A stretch of DNA of 44,069 nt from Bacteroidia bacterium (GTDB taxonomy: Bacteria; Bacteroidota; Bacteroidia; J057; JANWXU01): assembly GCA_025057395.1 (NCBI GenBank), contig JANWXU010000021.1, forward strand, positions 1 through 44,069. The letters run 5' to 3'. Each line of letters begins with the position of its first letter. The stretch's first letter is position 1. This document shows, in pieces, positions 10,701 to 18,853 of this stretch. The notes below the pieces were generated by a model. That model saw only the letters and a program-made list of their open reading frames with translations. It ran no database searches and was not told where the DNA came from. Both the position numbers and the translations under genes were made by a program.

Positions 10701-13700
10701 GATTTACGGCAATAGCTCGCAATTGGGTGGTTTGCTGTAGGTTCAAAGAAAATGTGTGAGGTGAAGTTTGTGAAGTACCTAATAAGAGACTACTTCCTTC
10801 TTGGTATATTTCAATAGCGGTAGGCTCAGGATTATTAGCATTAATACTAAAATTTAGGATGCCAGCACCGCAGCGAGATAAATTTGGAGCAGTAGGAGGT
10901 GAAGGAATAGGGGTTATTATGGCTTCAATAGGGATTGGGGTACTTTGACAGCCGGTTTGTGAATTATAGGCAGTAGCATAAAAAGTGGTGGTTTGTGTTA
11001 TAAGGGGGGTGGTATAATTATAAGGGGCATTGATTTCTAAAAAGGTATTTTGCTGGACATCTGGAAAAATGCGGATTATATCGGCTTCAGGAGTTCCTAC
11101 TTGAAAATTAAAAGTTAAAGAAGAAGGTCCACAGCTTAGGGGAGTATTAGCTGTAGGGGGGGCTGGTAAAGGTAAGATTGTTACGGGTAGAGACCTTAAA
11201 CTGCTGCTGCAACCTGTTGCAGTATTGTAACTTTGTAAGAAAAATGTAGTAGTAGTTTGAACGTGAGCAAGAGTAAAGACATAAGGAGCCCCAGAGGAGA
11301 CTATTAGCTCTGGGCCATTCCAAAGTAAAATTCTATCTCCTGCAGGGTCGCCCTGTACTGCTGTAAAAGTTATTATTCCGGGTCCACAGCGCACTAAATT
11401 GGGGGCATTAGGTATTCCTGTAGAGTAAATTACCGCTACAGCCGCAGTTCTAGGACTAGAGCAACCTGTTTGTGTGTTTCTGACTCCTATATAGAAGGTA
11501 GTGTGAGTATTTAGGAAGGGAGTAGTAAGGGTGTTATTAGGAAGGGTTTGGATTTGGATACTTGAAGGAGCAGTAGGGCTCACGTATAAATGAATTTCTT
11601 GTGCTTCTGCTTCGTTTGCGGTTACGGTAAATGTTACAGGGCCGGCATTACATCGCGCTACATTAGGAACTGTAGGAGCTGCAGGATTTGGAAGTACTAC
11701 TAACGAAAAGGTTGTTGGAGTGCTTTTACAACCCCAGGGCTGTAGTTCAGTAATAGCGCTGTAAGTAACAGTGGTAGTAATAGAAGCAGAAAAAGTATAG
11801 GGACTTTGATTTAGTGTTTGAATAGGAGTTTGGGTGGGTATTTCAGCAGAATAAATATGTACGATTGTATTAGGAGTAGGGCTTTGAAGGGTTAAGGTAA
11901 TTTGTCCACTTCCACAGCGAGAAACATTAGGCGCAGAAGGTGGCAAAGGACTACTAATAACAGTAACCACACTAGAGCCCAGCAGGCTAGTACAGCCGGT
12001 TGCTAGATTAATGGCTTCTAAATAAAAGGTGGTATTAGTATTTATGCCTGCCCTTTCAAAGCGATAGGGAGCTTGTTCTGAGCTGCCTAGGAGATTCTGT
12101 GATGCGTCATACAAATTAAGCTTAGTATTAAAGGGGTAGGAATTAGTAATTTCGATTGTATAGGGCACTCCTTGACAAGTAGTAACAGGAGCAGTAATTG
12201 GAGTTGATGGCCTGCTGTGAATAGTGACGCTACTAGAACTTACTTCACTTCTACAACCCGTAATAGGATCAAGTGCTTGCCAGTAGAAGGTAGTAGTAGT
12301 AGTTACAGTACGGCTCAGAAGGGTATTTTGAGTAGAATCGATGGGTTGGGTAGCTGCGCTATTGGTGTATAAGTAAATTTTAGTATTTGCAGTAAAGAAA
12401 GAAATACTAAAAGTAACTTGCCCAGCTAAGCAGCGCTCAATATTAGCTACTACAGGGGCAGGAGGAATAGGGAGTTCATTAATGGTAATTGGGGTTCTAC
12501 CATTGGTACAACCTGTTTGAGCATTAAATGTTTCTAGCCAATAGGTAGTGAATTGTGAAGTTAATTGCAATTGAAAATTAGGGCTTTGGGCAGTAAAAAT
12601 AGGATTTCCACCTGTTGTTTGTGAAAAGATTCTTATTTGTGTAAAAGGAGGGGTTCCGTTATTTACGGTCAAAGTAATATTTCCTGCGCCGCAGCGAGAA
12701 ACTGAAAATGGACCTGGAAGGGCAGGAAGTGGTAAAACTGAAGCTACCACAGGAACTCTATCGCTAACACAGCCGCTTGCTTCCTGGAAGGCAGCAAACC
12801 AAAAAGTAGTAGTAGCGGAAATATTTACTGTAAATTCATGGGGTGAGGTGTTTGCTGATAGAGTAGGTTGGGCAGCATTGGCACTCTCAAAAAGTTGTAT
12901 CCAAGTATTACCGCCTAAGTTTGCAAGTGTAGCTGTAAGGGTAATTATTCCGGCACCACAGCGGGAGTGATTAGGTACTTGTGGGGGGGTAGGCTTAGGA
13001 TGAACAACATGAACTACGCTAGTTCTAGAGCTAGGGCAACTATTTAAGTTTACTTCCAAATAGTAAGTGTACGTACCAGGAGCTAATTGAAAAGAAAACT
13101 CATAAGGAGGCGTGTTATCACTAGCAATAGGCTGCGTAGCCAATTCTTGAGTATATAACGATATAGCATTTCCAGGAATAGGGCCCATTTGCGCAGTAAT
13201 GCGGCTGATTTGACCCTGGCATACTGTAGCAGCTTCTGCCGTGGGAGCAGAAGGAATTGGATGGATAGTAACACTGAAATTACCACATCCACTTTTACAA
13301 TTTGTAGGTAGGTGAGTAAGTTGGTAATAAAAAGTAGTAGAAGTAGTAACATTTCCAAGAGATACACTTTCTCCTGGGGTATTAGCTGTAGCTAGGGGCA
13401 TACTACTACAAGAACCGCCGAAGAATTCTATTTGTGTGGCGCCCGGAAAGTTGAAAGGAAGAGTTATATCGATAGGACTTGGACCACATGATTGCCTAGA
13501 AGGAAGAGTAATTAAATTAGGAACTGGAGAGATGGTAACGGTAACGGCAGTGCGGCTGCTCCTACAGCCTGCCGTATTAATGGCTTCCACAAAAAAAGTA
13601 GTGGTATTGTTAATATTAGGGGTATTGAGTTCAAAAGGGGGGGCACTGGCACTAGCTATTGCTGTACCCCCTGTAGGCTGCCAATATAATTCGATTCGTT

Positions 13701-16700
13701 CGGTATTGGGAGCCACTTGTGTAGCGGTTAGGGTAACACTGCCTGTGCCACATCGACTTATATTTTCAACAACCGGAGGCGTTGGGTTAGCTAATACTTC
13801 GACTACCACACTACTACGTGCAGAGCTGCAATTTTGAGTAGCTGCTTCTAAATAAAAGGTAGTTGTTTGTTGTAAGGGACCCACAACAAAAGGAGTATTT
13901 GAGCTTGTGACTGTACTAATAGGCGTAGTAGCGTTAGGTTGCGTAAATAGGCGAATAACAGCCCCTGGGGGTGTACCAAATTGTGCTGTAAAAGAAACAG
14001 TTAATCCGGCACATGCGCTTATGGGGGCTGCGCTGGGTTGAGCAGGAATTGGAAAAATAGTAGCAGTTGCATTTGTGCAATTACTTCTACAGCCTGTTTG
14101 GGAATCTATTATTTGAAAGAAAAATGTGGTAGTGGTGGTAATTAAGCCGGTGGTGAAAGTAAAAGGCTGTACAGAGATAGTAGTTACCGGATTGGCTGTG
14201 CAATTGTTGCTAAAGACTTCTAGTTGAGTATTAGTAGGATAGGAGTTGCTTACTGTAAAAGTGAATAGGGTTGCTCCACACTGGCTAAGATTTTGTAAAA
14301 TAGGGGTAGCAGGTAAAGGGTGGATAGTTACGACTACAGGTACTTTAGGGGAAGGGCAATTAAAAGAATTATTAGCATCCAAGAAGTAAGTAGTAGTAGT
14401 GGTAATAAATGGAGTAAAGGCATAGGGAGAAGTAGTGGAGGTTTGTATAGGATTAGTACTGTTGGCTTCTGTATATAAGCGTACTGCCTGTGCATTAGTC
14501 ACAGAAGAGGTGATGGTTACGTTACCTGCGCCGCAGCGCGCTACGTCTTGAGTAAGGGGTGGGGAAGTAATAGGATGAATAGTGGCACTTACAGCTACTC
14601 TGGTACTTCTACAATTTCCATTACGGGCTTCTACATAATATGAGGTAGTAGTGGTAAGATTAGGAGTAGTATAGGTATAGGGAGGCTGGTTGATAGTAGC
14701 AAGGGGTGTTGTAGCATTAGGGGTTTCAAAAAATAAAATTTGCTCAGGTAAAGGTGGCTGGGCTGAAGCAGTGAGAGTAATTTGCCCTGCCCCACATCGA
14801 GATACCGTAGGAGCTGTCGGAGGAGCAGGATTAGGAAGTACGGTGACAAGTACCGTTTGAGTAGATGAACATCCATTAGCAGCAACATTTAACACAATTG
14901 TTTTAACTCCTGCGCTATTCCAACTTACTGTATGGGGGCCTATGGTAGAAGCCGTTGCGGGGGTTGCGCCATTAAAATTCCATTGATAAGTGCCATTAGC
15001 AAGGGGAGTTCCATTGAAGCTTAGGTTGATAGTTTGACCTACACATACGCTACCCGAAGAAGGTTGCACAGAAAAAGTGGGGGCTGCGGTTACGGTAATA
15101 ACTCTTTTTATGCTGTCTTCTTGGTTGCACTTACCGGGGTTAATGGCTTTGAGGGTAACAGTATAGGTGCCTGGGGCTGAAAAGGTAACTGTAGGATTGG
15201 CTTGATTAGAAGAAGGAATTCCAGCCCCAAAGTTCCATTGATAGCTTATGGCGCCTGTACTTGTATTGTTAAAAGTAACAGTATAGGGTGCGCAGCCTGG
15301 TGGTACTGATGCAAAATTAGCGTATACTGCATTAGGAGAGTCAAATTGAAATTTGAAAGTACCATTATTGCAATTGGACGCATTGTTGGTGGCAGACCAT
15401 GCACCGGGGGTAGTAGGAAAATCGTTATTTCCACCACAGCCTGCGCATACAGATTGATAGACGATACCATTTTTATCAAATCGGCTAGTACCACCATCTA
15501 CGTGTTCCTCAGAAATATTCCCCCCAAAGAAAGTAGCATATTGTAAAGATACCATATCCTTATTAAAAACACAGAGGTAGAAATCAGAGCCATCAGTTAT
15601 GGGTTTAAAGGCATTAGGTGTGACGGGTAAGCCTGTAGTATTTCCACTATCATGTAAACCACCCCATCCAGATACGTAAACGTTTTGGCATTTATCTACC
15701 ATAAAAGCTGAAATCGTGATATCAGGTTTACCATTCCCTGTACCAAAACGAGTAGAATAGATAATGTTATTCAAATTAGGCGAGATTTTGGTAATAAATT
15801 GGCCAGCATTAGGAACAAAATAGGGGGCATTTATTATAGGGTAGGGTCCTTCTGTTTGCCCTACTATATACAAATTATTATTATCATCGAAGTCTATCAT
15901 AAAAACTTGGTCGTAACTATTGGTACCTACATAAGTGCCCTGTATCACTGCTGTACCTGCACTATTAACGCGAAGGATAAATCCGTCTGCCACTCCTCCT
16001 TGATAAAAGGGTTGCCACGTGCCAGGTGTAGCAAGAAAACCAGTAGAACTATTAGTACCCCCTACTATGTAGTAGTCTCCGTTACTTAATTGCCTTACAG
16101 AGTAGCCTGCGTCAAAAAGATTACCACCTAAATAAGTGGAAAATAATAGATTGGATAAGTTAGGTGTAAGCCTCAAGAATACAGCATCTTGCTGTCCTTT
16201 TAAAAAATTTTGGATTACACCCGGCGTTACAGGAAAATTGCTAGAAGCAGTGCTAGAAATAATTACTGGTTCGCCTTGCGGAGTTAGAATAATTTCTCCC
16301 CTTGCATCATCGGCATAAAATTTATAAAGTGGGTTTCCTGAGGATGGGTGTTGGTTGATACCATCATCCATACTACCACCAATATAGGTGGAGGCAAGAA
16401 GTGCGGTGCCGTTAGCACTAATTCTAGCCACGATCATATCTATATTGCCGTTGTAGGTGGCATCAAAGCAACCCTGGGTGACTGGGAAATTAAAGGATCG
16501 AGTGGCCCCAAGTACAAAAAGTTCGTTATTGGAATTAACTATTAGGCTATGGGGTTGCTCGTTAAAACTTCCACCCAAATAAGTTGCCCAAATGCGATTA
16601 GTACCCGTGGAGTTATATTTGATTAGGGCAATATCACTACCATACCATAGACTTTGAGGGTAGTTCCCTTGCATTTTGCCCCCAAAGTTTATTTGTAAAG

Positions 16701-17613
16701 CTCCTGGTGAAACGGGATAACCTACGTCATGTACTATTCCACCAGAATATAAAGCGCCTGCTTCATCATAGGTGGCCGTATAGCCCCAATTATCCGCAAA
16801 GGAGCCCGTATAAGTAGAAAATACTAGAACAGGGTCTATTACTAGAGGAAATTCGGGGTTATAGTTTCCTTGCAATTTAAATCCTACAGTAGCAGGGCCT
16901 ATCATTTGAAAAACACATTCTACAGATTGATTGCCTTGCGGAGTTTTTTGATAGGCTTTAGGAATTTCTTCAATTACTTCATTAATCGATGTTTGAATTA
17001 TTAATTTACCCTCTCGTACAAAAATACGCTCTGCACCCTCATAGTATAACTGTATTTGATGAATATCTTTTGCTCGTTGCAGTATAAAGTCGTATTTGAT
17101 TTGAGAGCCCTGGTTATAAAAAGCTAAATCTACGCCGCTATAAAGATTTTGGTAGGTAATTTTATGGTAAGAATATACTTCGCTGGCAGTATAACCATCT
17201 CCATAGAAGTAATTACTATAATCGGGTGAAGCTAGCGTCTTGTTTAAGTAAGAGTTAGGATTAGATTCCAAAAAGTGTACGCGATAGGCATGTGCTTTAA
17301 TTTGACCACTGGGCATGTTTAAGTTGGTAGGAAGAGACAAAATATTGCCATGCGTTTCTGAGGTGCCATGGTGTTTAGGAAAGTTGGAATTTTCTATATC
17401 TAGAAAAAGATAGGTTAGACGATTAGCTTCTAGAAATAATTTACCCTGCGGTAAGTCTGCTCTAAACTTTACTACTGCTGGCCATTGACCCTTATTTTCT
17501 GTGAACCTGTAGTTAATTGAGGGCTCGGGCAAGGAATGGGCACCTAAAAGATAGGGTATGAGTATCAAAATGGTGAAATTCCAAAATTTTTTCATTTTAT
17601 ATAACGAATTCAT
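4792..17613 (-). CDS. Giant T9SS-secreted surface protein: SBBP propeller, PKD, 38 Ig-like repeats
   Basis: A 4273-residue predicted cell-surface or secreted protein with no recognisable enzyme domain. It has a signal peptide (MKKFWNFTILILIPYLLGAHS from residue 7; the ATG at 17595 is an equally good start). A DUF7948-type domain follows (about 36-260, ENKGQW near its start), then an SBBP beta-propeller region (about 262-740) with TYLGGS-like blade motifs, and two PKD-type domains (about 762-926; YQWNFGAG and YQWNFNGA). Next come 23 RCG Ig-like repeats (about 927-2933), 15 W/GP Ig-like repeats (about 2933-4182) and a type A T9SS sorting domain (about 4192-4273) opening with YPNPNKGSF. Nearly every Ig-like repeat holds two cysteines, fitting disulfide-stabilised folds outside the cytoplasm. 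It is a paralogue of the giant at 18854-38728 but has the propeller and PKD front end that the other lacks. Adhesion or matrix function is inference. Confidence 0.9.
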   Translation of the reverse strand: MNSLYKMKKFWNFTILILIPYLLGAHSLPEPSINYRFTENKGQWPAVVKFRADLPQGKLFLEANRLTYLFLDIENSNFPKHHGTSETHGNILSLPTNLNMPSGQIKAHAYRVHFLESNPNSYLNKTLASPDYSNYFYGDGYTASEVYSYHKITYQNLYSGVDLAFYNQGSQIKYDFILQRAKDIHQIQLYYEGAERIFVREGKLIIQTSINEVIEEIPKAYQKTPQGNQSVECVFQMIGPATVGFKLQGNYNPEFPLVIDPVLVFSTYTGSFADNWGYTATYDEAGALYSGGIVHDVGYPVSPGALQINFGGKMQGNYPQSLWYGSDIALIKYNSTGTNRIWATYLGGSFNEQPHSLIVNSNNELFVLGATRSFNFPVTQGCFDATYNGNIDMIVARISANGTALLASTYIGGSMDDGINQHPSSGNPLYKFYADDARGEIILTPQGEPVIISSTASSNFPVTPGVIQNFLKGQQDAVFLRLTPNLSNLLFSTYLGGNLFDAGYSVRQLSNGDYYIVGGTNSSTGFLATPGTWQPFYQGGVADGFILRVNSAGTAVIQGTYVGTNSYDQVFMIDFDDNNNLYIVGQTEGPYPIINAPYFVPNAGQFITKISPNLNNIIYSTRFGTGNGKPDITISAFMVDKCQNVYVSGWGGLHDSGNTTGLPVTPNAFKPITDGSDFYLCVFNKDMVSLQYATFFGGNISEEHVDGGTSRFDKNGIVYQSVCAGCGGNNDFPTTPGAWSATNNASNCNNGTFKFQFDSPNAVYANFASVPPGCAPYTVTFNNTSTGAISYQWNFGAGIPSSNQANPTVTFSAPGTYTVTLKAINPGKCNQEDSIKRVITVTAAPTFSVQPSSGSVCVGQTINLSFNGTPLANGTYQWNFNGATPATASTIGPHTVSWNSAGVKTIVLNVAANGCSSTQTVLVTVLPNPAPPTAPTVSRCGAGQITLTASAQPPLPEQILFFETPNATTPLATINQPPYTYTTPNLTTTTSYYVEARNGNCRSTRVAVSATIHPITSPPLTQDVARCGAGNVTITSSVTNAQAVRLYTEANSTNPIQTSTTSPYAFTPFITTTTTYFLDANNSFNCPSPKVPVVVTIHPLPATPILQNLSQCGATLFTFTVSNSYPTNTQLEVFSNNCTANPVTTISVQPFTFTTGLITTTTTFFFQIIDSQTGCRSNCTNATATIFPIPAQPSAAPISACAGLTVSFTAQFGTPPGAVIRLFTQPNATTPISTVTSSNTPFVVGPLQQTTTFYLEAATQNCSSARSSVVVEVLANPTPPVVENISRCGTGSVTLTATQVAPNTERIELYWQPTGGTAIASASAPPFELNTPNINNTTTFFVEAINTAGCRSSRTAVTVTISPVPNLITLPSRQSCGPSPIDITLPFNFPGATQIEFFGGSCSSMPLATANTPGESVSLGNVTTSTTFYYQLTHLPTNCKSGCGNFSVTIHPIPSAPTAEAATVCQGQISRITAQMGPIPGNAISLYTQELATQPIASDNTPPYEFSFQLAPGTYTYYLEVNLNSCPSSRTSVVHVVHPKPTPPQVPNHSRCGAGIITLTATLANLGGNTWIQLFESANAAQPTLSANTSPHEFTVNISATTTFWFAAFQEASGCVSDRVPVVASVLPLPALPGPFSVSRCGAGNITLTVNNGTPPFTQIRIFSQTTGGNPIFTAQSPNFQLQLTSQFTTYWLETFNAQTGCTNGRTPITINELPIPPAPVVANIERCLAGQVTFSISFFTANTKIYLYTNSAATQPIDSTQNTLLSRTVTTTTTFYWQALDPITGCRSEVSSSSVTIHSRPSTPITAPVTTCQGVPYTIEITNSYPFNTKLNLYDASQNLLGSSEQAPYRFERAGINTNTTFYLEAINLATGCTSLLGSSVVTVISSPLPPSAPNVSRCGSGQITLTLQSPTPNTIVHIYSAEIPTQTPIQTLNQSPYTFSASITTTVTYSAITELQPWGCKSTPTTFSLVVLPNPAAPTVPNVARCNAGPVTFTVTANEAEAQEIHLYVSPTAPSSIQIQTLPNNTLTTPFLNTHTTFYIGVRNTQTGCSSPRTAAVAVIYSTGIPNAPNLVRCGPGIITFTAVQGDPAGDRILLWNGPELIVSSGAPYVFTLAHVQTTTTFFLQSYNTATGCSSSLRSLPVTILPLPAPPTANTPLSCGPSSLTFNFQVGTPEADIIRIFPDVQQNTFLEINAPYNYTTPLITQTTTFYATAYNSQTGCQSTPIPIEAIITPIPSPPTAPNLSRCGAGILNFSINANNPEPTAIEIYQEGSSLLLGTSQTSPHTFSLNLQQTTQLRAIAVNPQTGCKSQGTIIEATIHPVPGTPIATTQTACGNTHVTLSITSGTPSSNQIRIEDSNSNLLQLIDLPAQSIQLPYQENSSYKLIAINTTTGCQSLPLWINPQPNPPPPAPAPITLGRCGSGNVSFTLSNSNNLHYAIYSIATGGQPLYSLFTNTGVLENISQNTTFYIEAIDPQTLCISPRSPIQVNIFPIPAEPTPQTISRCGSGSFILSGTLEQNNLEVYIYESLQSNTPLPTLKQGNQWVFETPTLNTSTRFFIAHQNTQSGCQSLRAPLDLHILPIPAAPIPNTPSRCGPGSLQFTIQGEQTIELYAENGTLINRVSQPPYRLSTPFTQSTTTYFIQSINPITQCSSNKVPAVAIIHPIPSAPNVSNLVRCGPGQISFSLGAQSTDITSANLWGSNNENQLLQTTSTPFHFSWQVTTSAQYWISVQTPHCHSPKTPFYVTVHPLPSSPTAPSITLCAEAGVLPITFTVTAENAIEGINQINLYTSSLAQEPLVTRSQAPYLLQTIASTGATTTFYLENQNINTGCKSPRIAVTATLNANPILPVISTITRCGEGIVEMNIPLHKVYEYRLFNDAAATQLIARGVGATLQFRTTLLSQSQYLYFQLRDIATGCQSSVVPIWIEILPVPPAPRLSFPQSLCAGEDLKVVAPPIPGIEYLWQGPAGLSFRGNELFIPNITTAHQGVYTIRTINAAGCTSEIALHRLRIIETAQIIPEPGFYNIFGQDRPFCVGQEINLYVKNFASFPDGTQFEWRGPHGFYSFPHPFPGVPRPIGLHNAGTYQVRAVLGSCATDWASIDIQIYDKPRKPQIFSNAPLCPNDSALVLHAHAPGAVEYYWIGPGAFTARTPSSELRRQAIRENSGVYSVVAVNAYGCFSDTATLEVNISSPTVNLLLNYPSSICQGEAVLFQILNPVPGARYTLLGPDGFEAHLQQEYSREYSILRANANFSFAGVYTLTATIGNCTLPPAFFPLRVFPKPAPPNIRGQLHICQGQTAQLFAGHASTQASIIWRFHNSTFEGNTLLLTPSQLQGANEHTISAYAVEQNCTSEWATTTLQIINTPLQPVVNSQFAICQGQKISLDLPSLGAQGYYLWLAQGQPAVRLSEPFIVEPSVSGIYSIVAVVESCSSIPTKVEINVQPIPSKPIIQSIGTFCLGSNLILRAIGQQGSSFIWNGPLLNNRVGQQISINNLNLYHNGTYSVVASQNGCTSEVATFSLEVRQVIIENIFSNAPLCSGQNLLLTAFANPLNAQYLWQGPENFHHQTTSSHILRSNVTSAQAGVYSVVAIAQGCTSLAKTIRVEVKPLPPLPTIISSPSRCEGDTLFLSVVSQRNERFQWFFPDGNTQEGSSVMYRLNPLSNGVIKLRVEENGCFQETSLPISVVRIPATPTLEAVAPICEGQRIRLGVKDDNPQTSYFWQGPQNLSWQGQELVLTSTKLSHSGQYFVYAIEQGCTSSAATLNLIVNPVPTLELLSANSPLCPGQTLNLQTNPIPNATYLWKPPSGQIINTLAPSLSIPNVTQQESGSYSVWAVVNGCTSQPQQTFVQVNMPLQSIQALVSGPHCSGETLTLTALGPTSYQYTWSGPGGFSQTGQTIIIPNISTSQGGIYEVWASAAGCTTSPAQVVVTVSALPTTPLVFSNAPICSGQTLTLSTPTIPGATYLWQGPAAGNPRGFQSTQQNPQRQNIQPSDAGIYTLTVRLGSCTASTTFRVEIQPTPRLPTVSNNGPVCEGQTLHLQTSFIPGASYLWQGPNNFVSTQNSPTIPNVNTNHAGAYSLAIIQGGCTSAQALTLARIIPSPTTFIADTMRACGGSSITLFGPSIPGVTYQWLGPAGFSSTLAAPTITNISIRNQGEYRLFIQQENCRFFVKQTRIEVQNCKEFGGFLEPQNTMIYPNPNKGSFYLILSSSMQQELRSAYLLNVKGQKITQFDIELWRKQPIIFIEITTKEAGMYFLQLEFEEKLVSYKIIIQP
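4795..5040 (-). other. T9SS type A sorting domain of the 4273-residue giant
   Basis: The last about 82 residues begin with the signature YPNPNKGSF, contain the G-Q-K turn (LNVKGQKI) and the AGMYFLQL strand, and end on basic and hydrophobic residues. This is the type A C-terminal domain that targets cargo to the type IX secretion system and is normally removed after outer-membrane passage. Confidence 0.9.
5070..8815 (-). repeat. 15 W/GP-type Ig-like repeats (about 83 residues each)
   Basis: Each unit follows PLC.GQ.L.L......GA.YLWQGP.GF, then AG.YSV....GCTS. Cys near the start and Cys in GCTS are spaced as in an Ig-like disulfide, and the AG.Y motif resembles the DxGxY strand-F motif of Ig folds. 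Several central units have drifted: the 4th lacks Trp, and the 5th, 6th and 9th lack the GP. Units differ widely at DNA level, so the expansion is old. Confidence 0.85.
8815..14835 (-). repeat. 23 RCG-type Ig-like repeats (about 87 residues each)
   Basis: Each unit follows P.AP.VSRCG.G.ITLT, a variable segment, a TTTTFY(L/V)EA strand and then TGC.S.R.PV..TI.P.P. The GG.P, TTTFYVE and GC.S motifs match the family known as Ig-like domain CHU_C-associated (Ig_7), but the RCGxG opening is a marked variant. I counted 23 units by their CG-type anchors; the 4th, 7th, 11th and 22nd have diverged anchors (ACAG, VCQG, TCQG, LCAE). Confidence 0.85.
14840..15330 (-). repeat. Two PKD-type domains
   Basis: Two tandem units of about 80 residues. 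The first has YQWNFGAG and the PGTYTVTLKA strand, classic PKD features. The second has YQWNFNGA and an AGVKTIVLNV strand. They link the propeller to the Ig arrays in the 4273-residue giant and are absent from the larger giant. Confidence 0.8.
15340..16840 (-). other. SBBP beta-propeller region of the 4273-residue giant
   Basis: About 500 residues with recurring blade motifs, among them FSTYTGS, ATYLGGS, STYIGGS, FSTYLGG and ATFFGG, each followed by N or D and alternating with NLYVVG-like strands (FVLGATRSFNFPVT, YIVGGTNSS, YIVGQTEG, YVSGWGG). This is the SBBP repeat type that follows DUF7948 domains in many Bacteroidota T9SS cargo proteins. About six blades are visible. Its ligand is unknown. 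Confidence 0.8.
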
Positions 17614-17747
17614 AGGTTTTTTTATATTAAATTTTACAATATAGCCAAAAAAGTTATAATCCTTATTTAGTTTACCTAAAAATTCAATAGAATTATTTAA
17701 ATAAGTGGTATTATTAAAAATAATAAGTTAATAATAAATTTTTCATC

Positions 17748-17767
17748 AAAAAACTTTTTAGTTTTTT
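17748..17767 (-). terminator. Weak A+T-rich hairpin downstream of kdsB
   Basis: On the minus strand, AAAAAACT-AAAA-AGTTTTTT forms an 8-bp stem with a 4-nt loop ending in six T, placed 69 nt after the kdsB stop. The stem has only two G-C pairs, so termination may be weak and read-through into the giant gene is possible. The gap 17614-17835 also holds a tandem AGAGCTGT duplication (17775-17790). I saw no convincing promoter for the giant gene in it. Confidence 0.35.
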
Positions 17768-17835
17768 TAATGAGAGAGCTGTAGAGCTGTATTAGGGTTG
17801 TATACCAAGTAGGGGGCTCAATTGTAAGAAGAAAG

Positions 17836-18603
17836 CTAATCTGTACTTTTTTTCAGGAGGGAAATTACTTTTAGTGCATCTTCTGGCGTATCAACAGCGA
17901 TTGTAGGATAATTGGTTTCTTGTATATAGATAGGAACACCGTGAGCTAGCCAGCGCAGTTGCTCTAGTTTTTCTGCTATTTCGAGAGGGTGAGGTCCAAG
18001 TTGTGCAATATGTTTTAAGGCGGCATATGAAAAACCATAAAGACCAATATGCTTGAAATAAGGCACGCCCTTAGTATTGAATCGTTTTTCTTCCCTAAGG
18101 TAGGGAATTGGACCCCTGCTAAAATATAAAGCTTTGCTATTATTATCTTTTACTACTTTAACAACATTAGGGTTATTAATTTCTTCCCAAGAATCGATTT
18201 TTTGGCATAAAGTGGCAATAGCTAGTTCCTCAGGAATTGCAAATAGCAATTCAAGTAATTGTTCAAGTTGCTCAGGTACAAGAAGTGGTTCATCCCCCTG
18301 TACGTTAAGGTAATAATTGTAAACTCTTACTCTTTTAAAAACTTCTAGCAACCGTTCTGTCCCTGATTGATGGCTACTGCTGGTTAGAATAGCTTGTGCT
18401 CCAAAGCTTTCTGCATGTTTAACAATGCGTTCATCTTCAGTAGCTATGTAGATATCAGTAATTTTTTCAGCTTTCTGAACTTGCTCATATACTCTTTGTA
18501 GCATGGTTTTTCCTGCCAGTTCCACTAATGGCTTACCAGGAAAGCGTTGAGAATGATATCTTGCGGGTATTATGGCTAAAATACGGCACTGCATACCAAA
18601 CAT
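17836..18603 (-). CDS. kdsB: 3-deoxy-manno-octulosonate cytidylyltransferase (CMP-KDO synthetase)
   Basis: Cytoplasmic enzyme that activates KDO with CTP to give CMP-KDO for the inner core of lipopolysaccharide. The 255 residues match the family's usual length of about 250. The N-terminal nucleotide-binding motif IPARYHSQRFPGKPL (12-26), ATEDERI (54-60), SGTERLLEV (80-88) and the metal-binding NVQGDEPL (100-107) are all intact. The second Met (residue 4, ATG at 18594) gives MQCRILAIIPARY, closer to the usual KdsB start, so the true start may be 18594. It sits between the two giant surface-protein genes, co-directional with the smaller one and divergent from the larger one. Nothing looks unusual in the protein. 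Confidence 0.95.
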   Translation of the reverse strand: MFGMQCRILAIIPARYHSQRFPGKPLVELAGKTMLQRVYEQVQKAEKITDIYIATEDERIVKHAESFGAQAILTSSSHQSGTERLLEVFKRVRVYNYYLNVQGDEPLLVPEQLEQLLELLFAIPEELAIATLCQKIDSWEEINNPNVVKVVKDNNSKALYFSRGPIPYLREEKRFNTKGVPYFKHIGLYGFSYAALKHIAQLGPHPLEIAEKLEQLRWLAHGVPIYIQETNYPTIAVDTPEDALKVISLLKKSTD

Positions 18604-18751
18604 TATGAAGTTTAGACGGATAACTTAGAGCAAAAATCAATTGTTTTTCTTTAAGGAAACAAATCTTAGCTACTTTGTAAAGTAAAATTATCACTTAATA
18701 GCTTCTAATTAGGTTTCTACACAATTGAGCTCGAGCCCTAATTCAAGAGAC

Positions 18752-18781
18752 TTGGTAAATTTTAGGATTTAATTAAATTTG
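18752..18781 (+). promoter_or_regulatory. Bacteroidota-type promoter of the larger giant gene
   Basis: TTG (18752-18754), 19 nt spacer, then TAAATTTG (18774-18781), an exact match to TTG-N17-23-TAnnTTTG. Transcription would start near 18785, giving a leader of about 70 nt before the ATG at 18854. The promoter overlaps the TTG at 18779, which therefore cannot be the real start codon. Confidence 0.5.
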
Positions 18782-18853
18782 TATAGCATACCTAATTTGG
18801 GTAAATACTGCTCTGCAGTTAAAATACATGTTTTTATTTGTGAAAAAGTTATT

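Noticed and set aside
13436-13837. 133-codon plus-strand frame inside the smaller giant gene, and similar antisense frames in both giants
   Set aside because: They lie opposite Thr- and Gly-rich repeat codons, recur with the repeat period and lack any domain. The giant frames explain the region.
17614-17835. Promoter for the smaller giant gene in the gap after kdsB
   Set aside because: I found no TTG plus TAnnTTTG pair on the minus strand; only A+T-rich sequence, a weak hairpin and an 8-bp tandem duplication.
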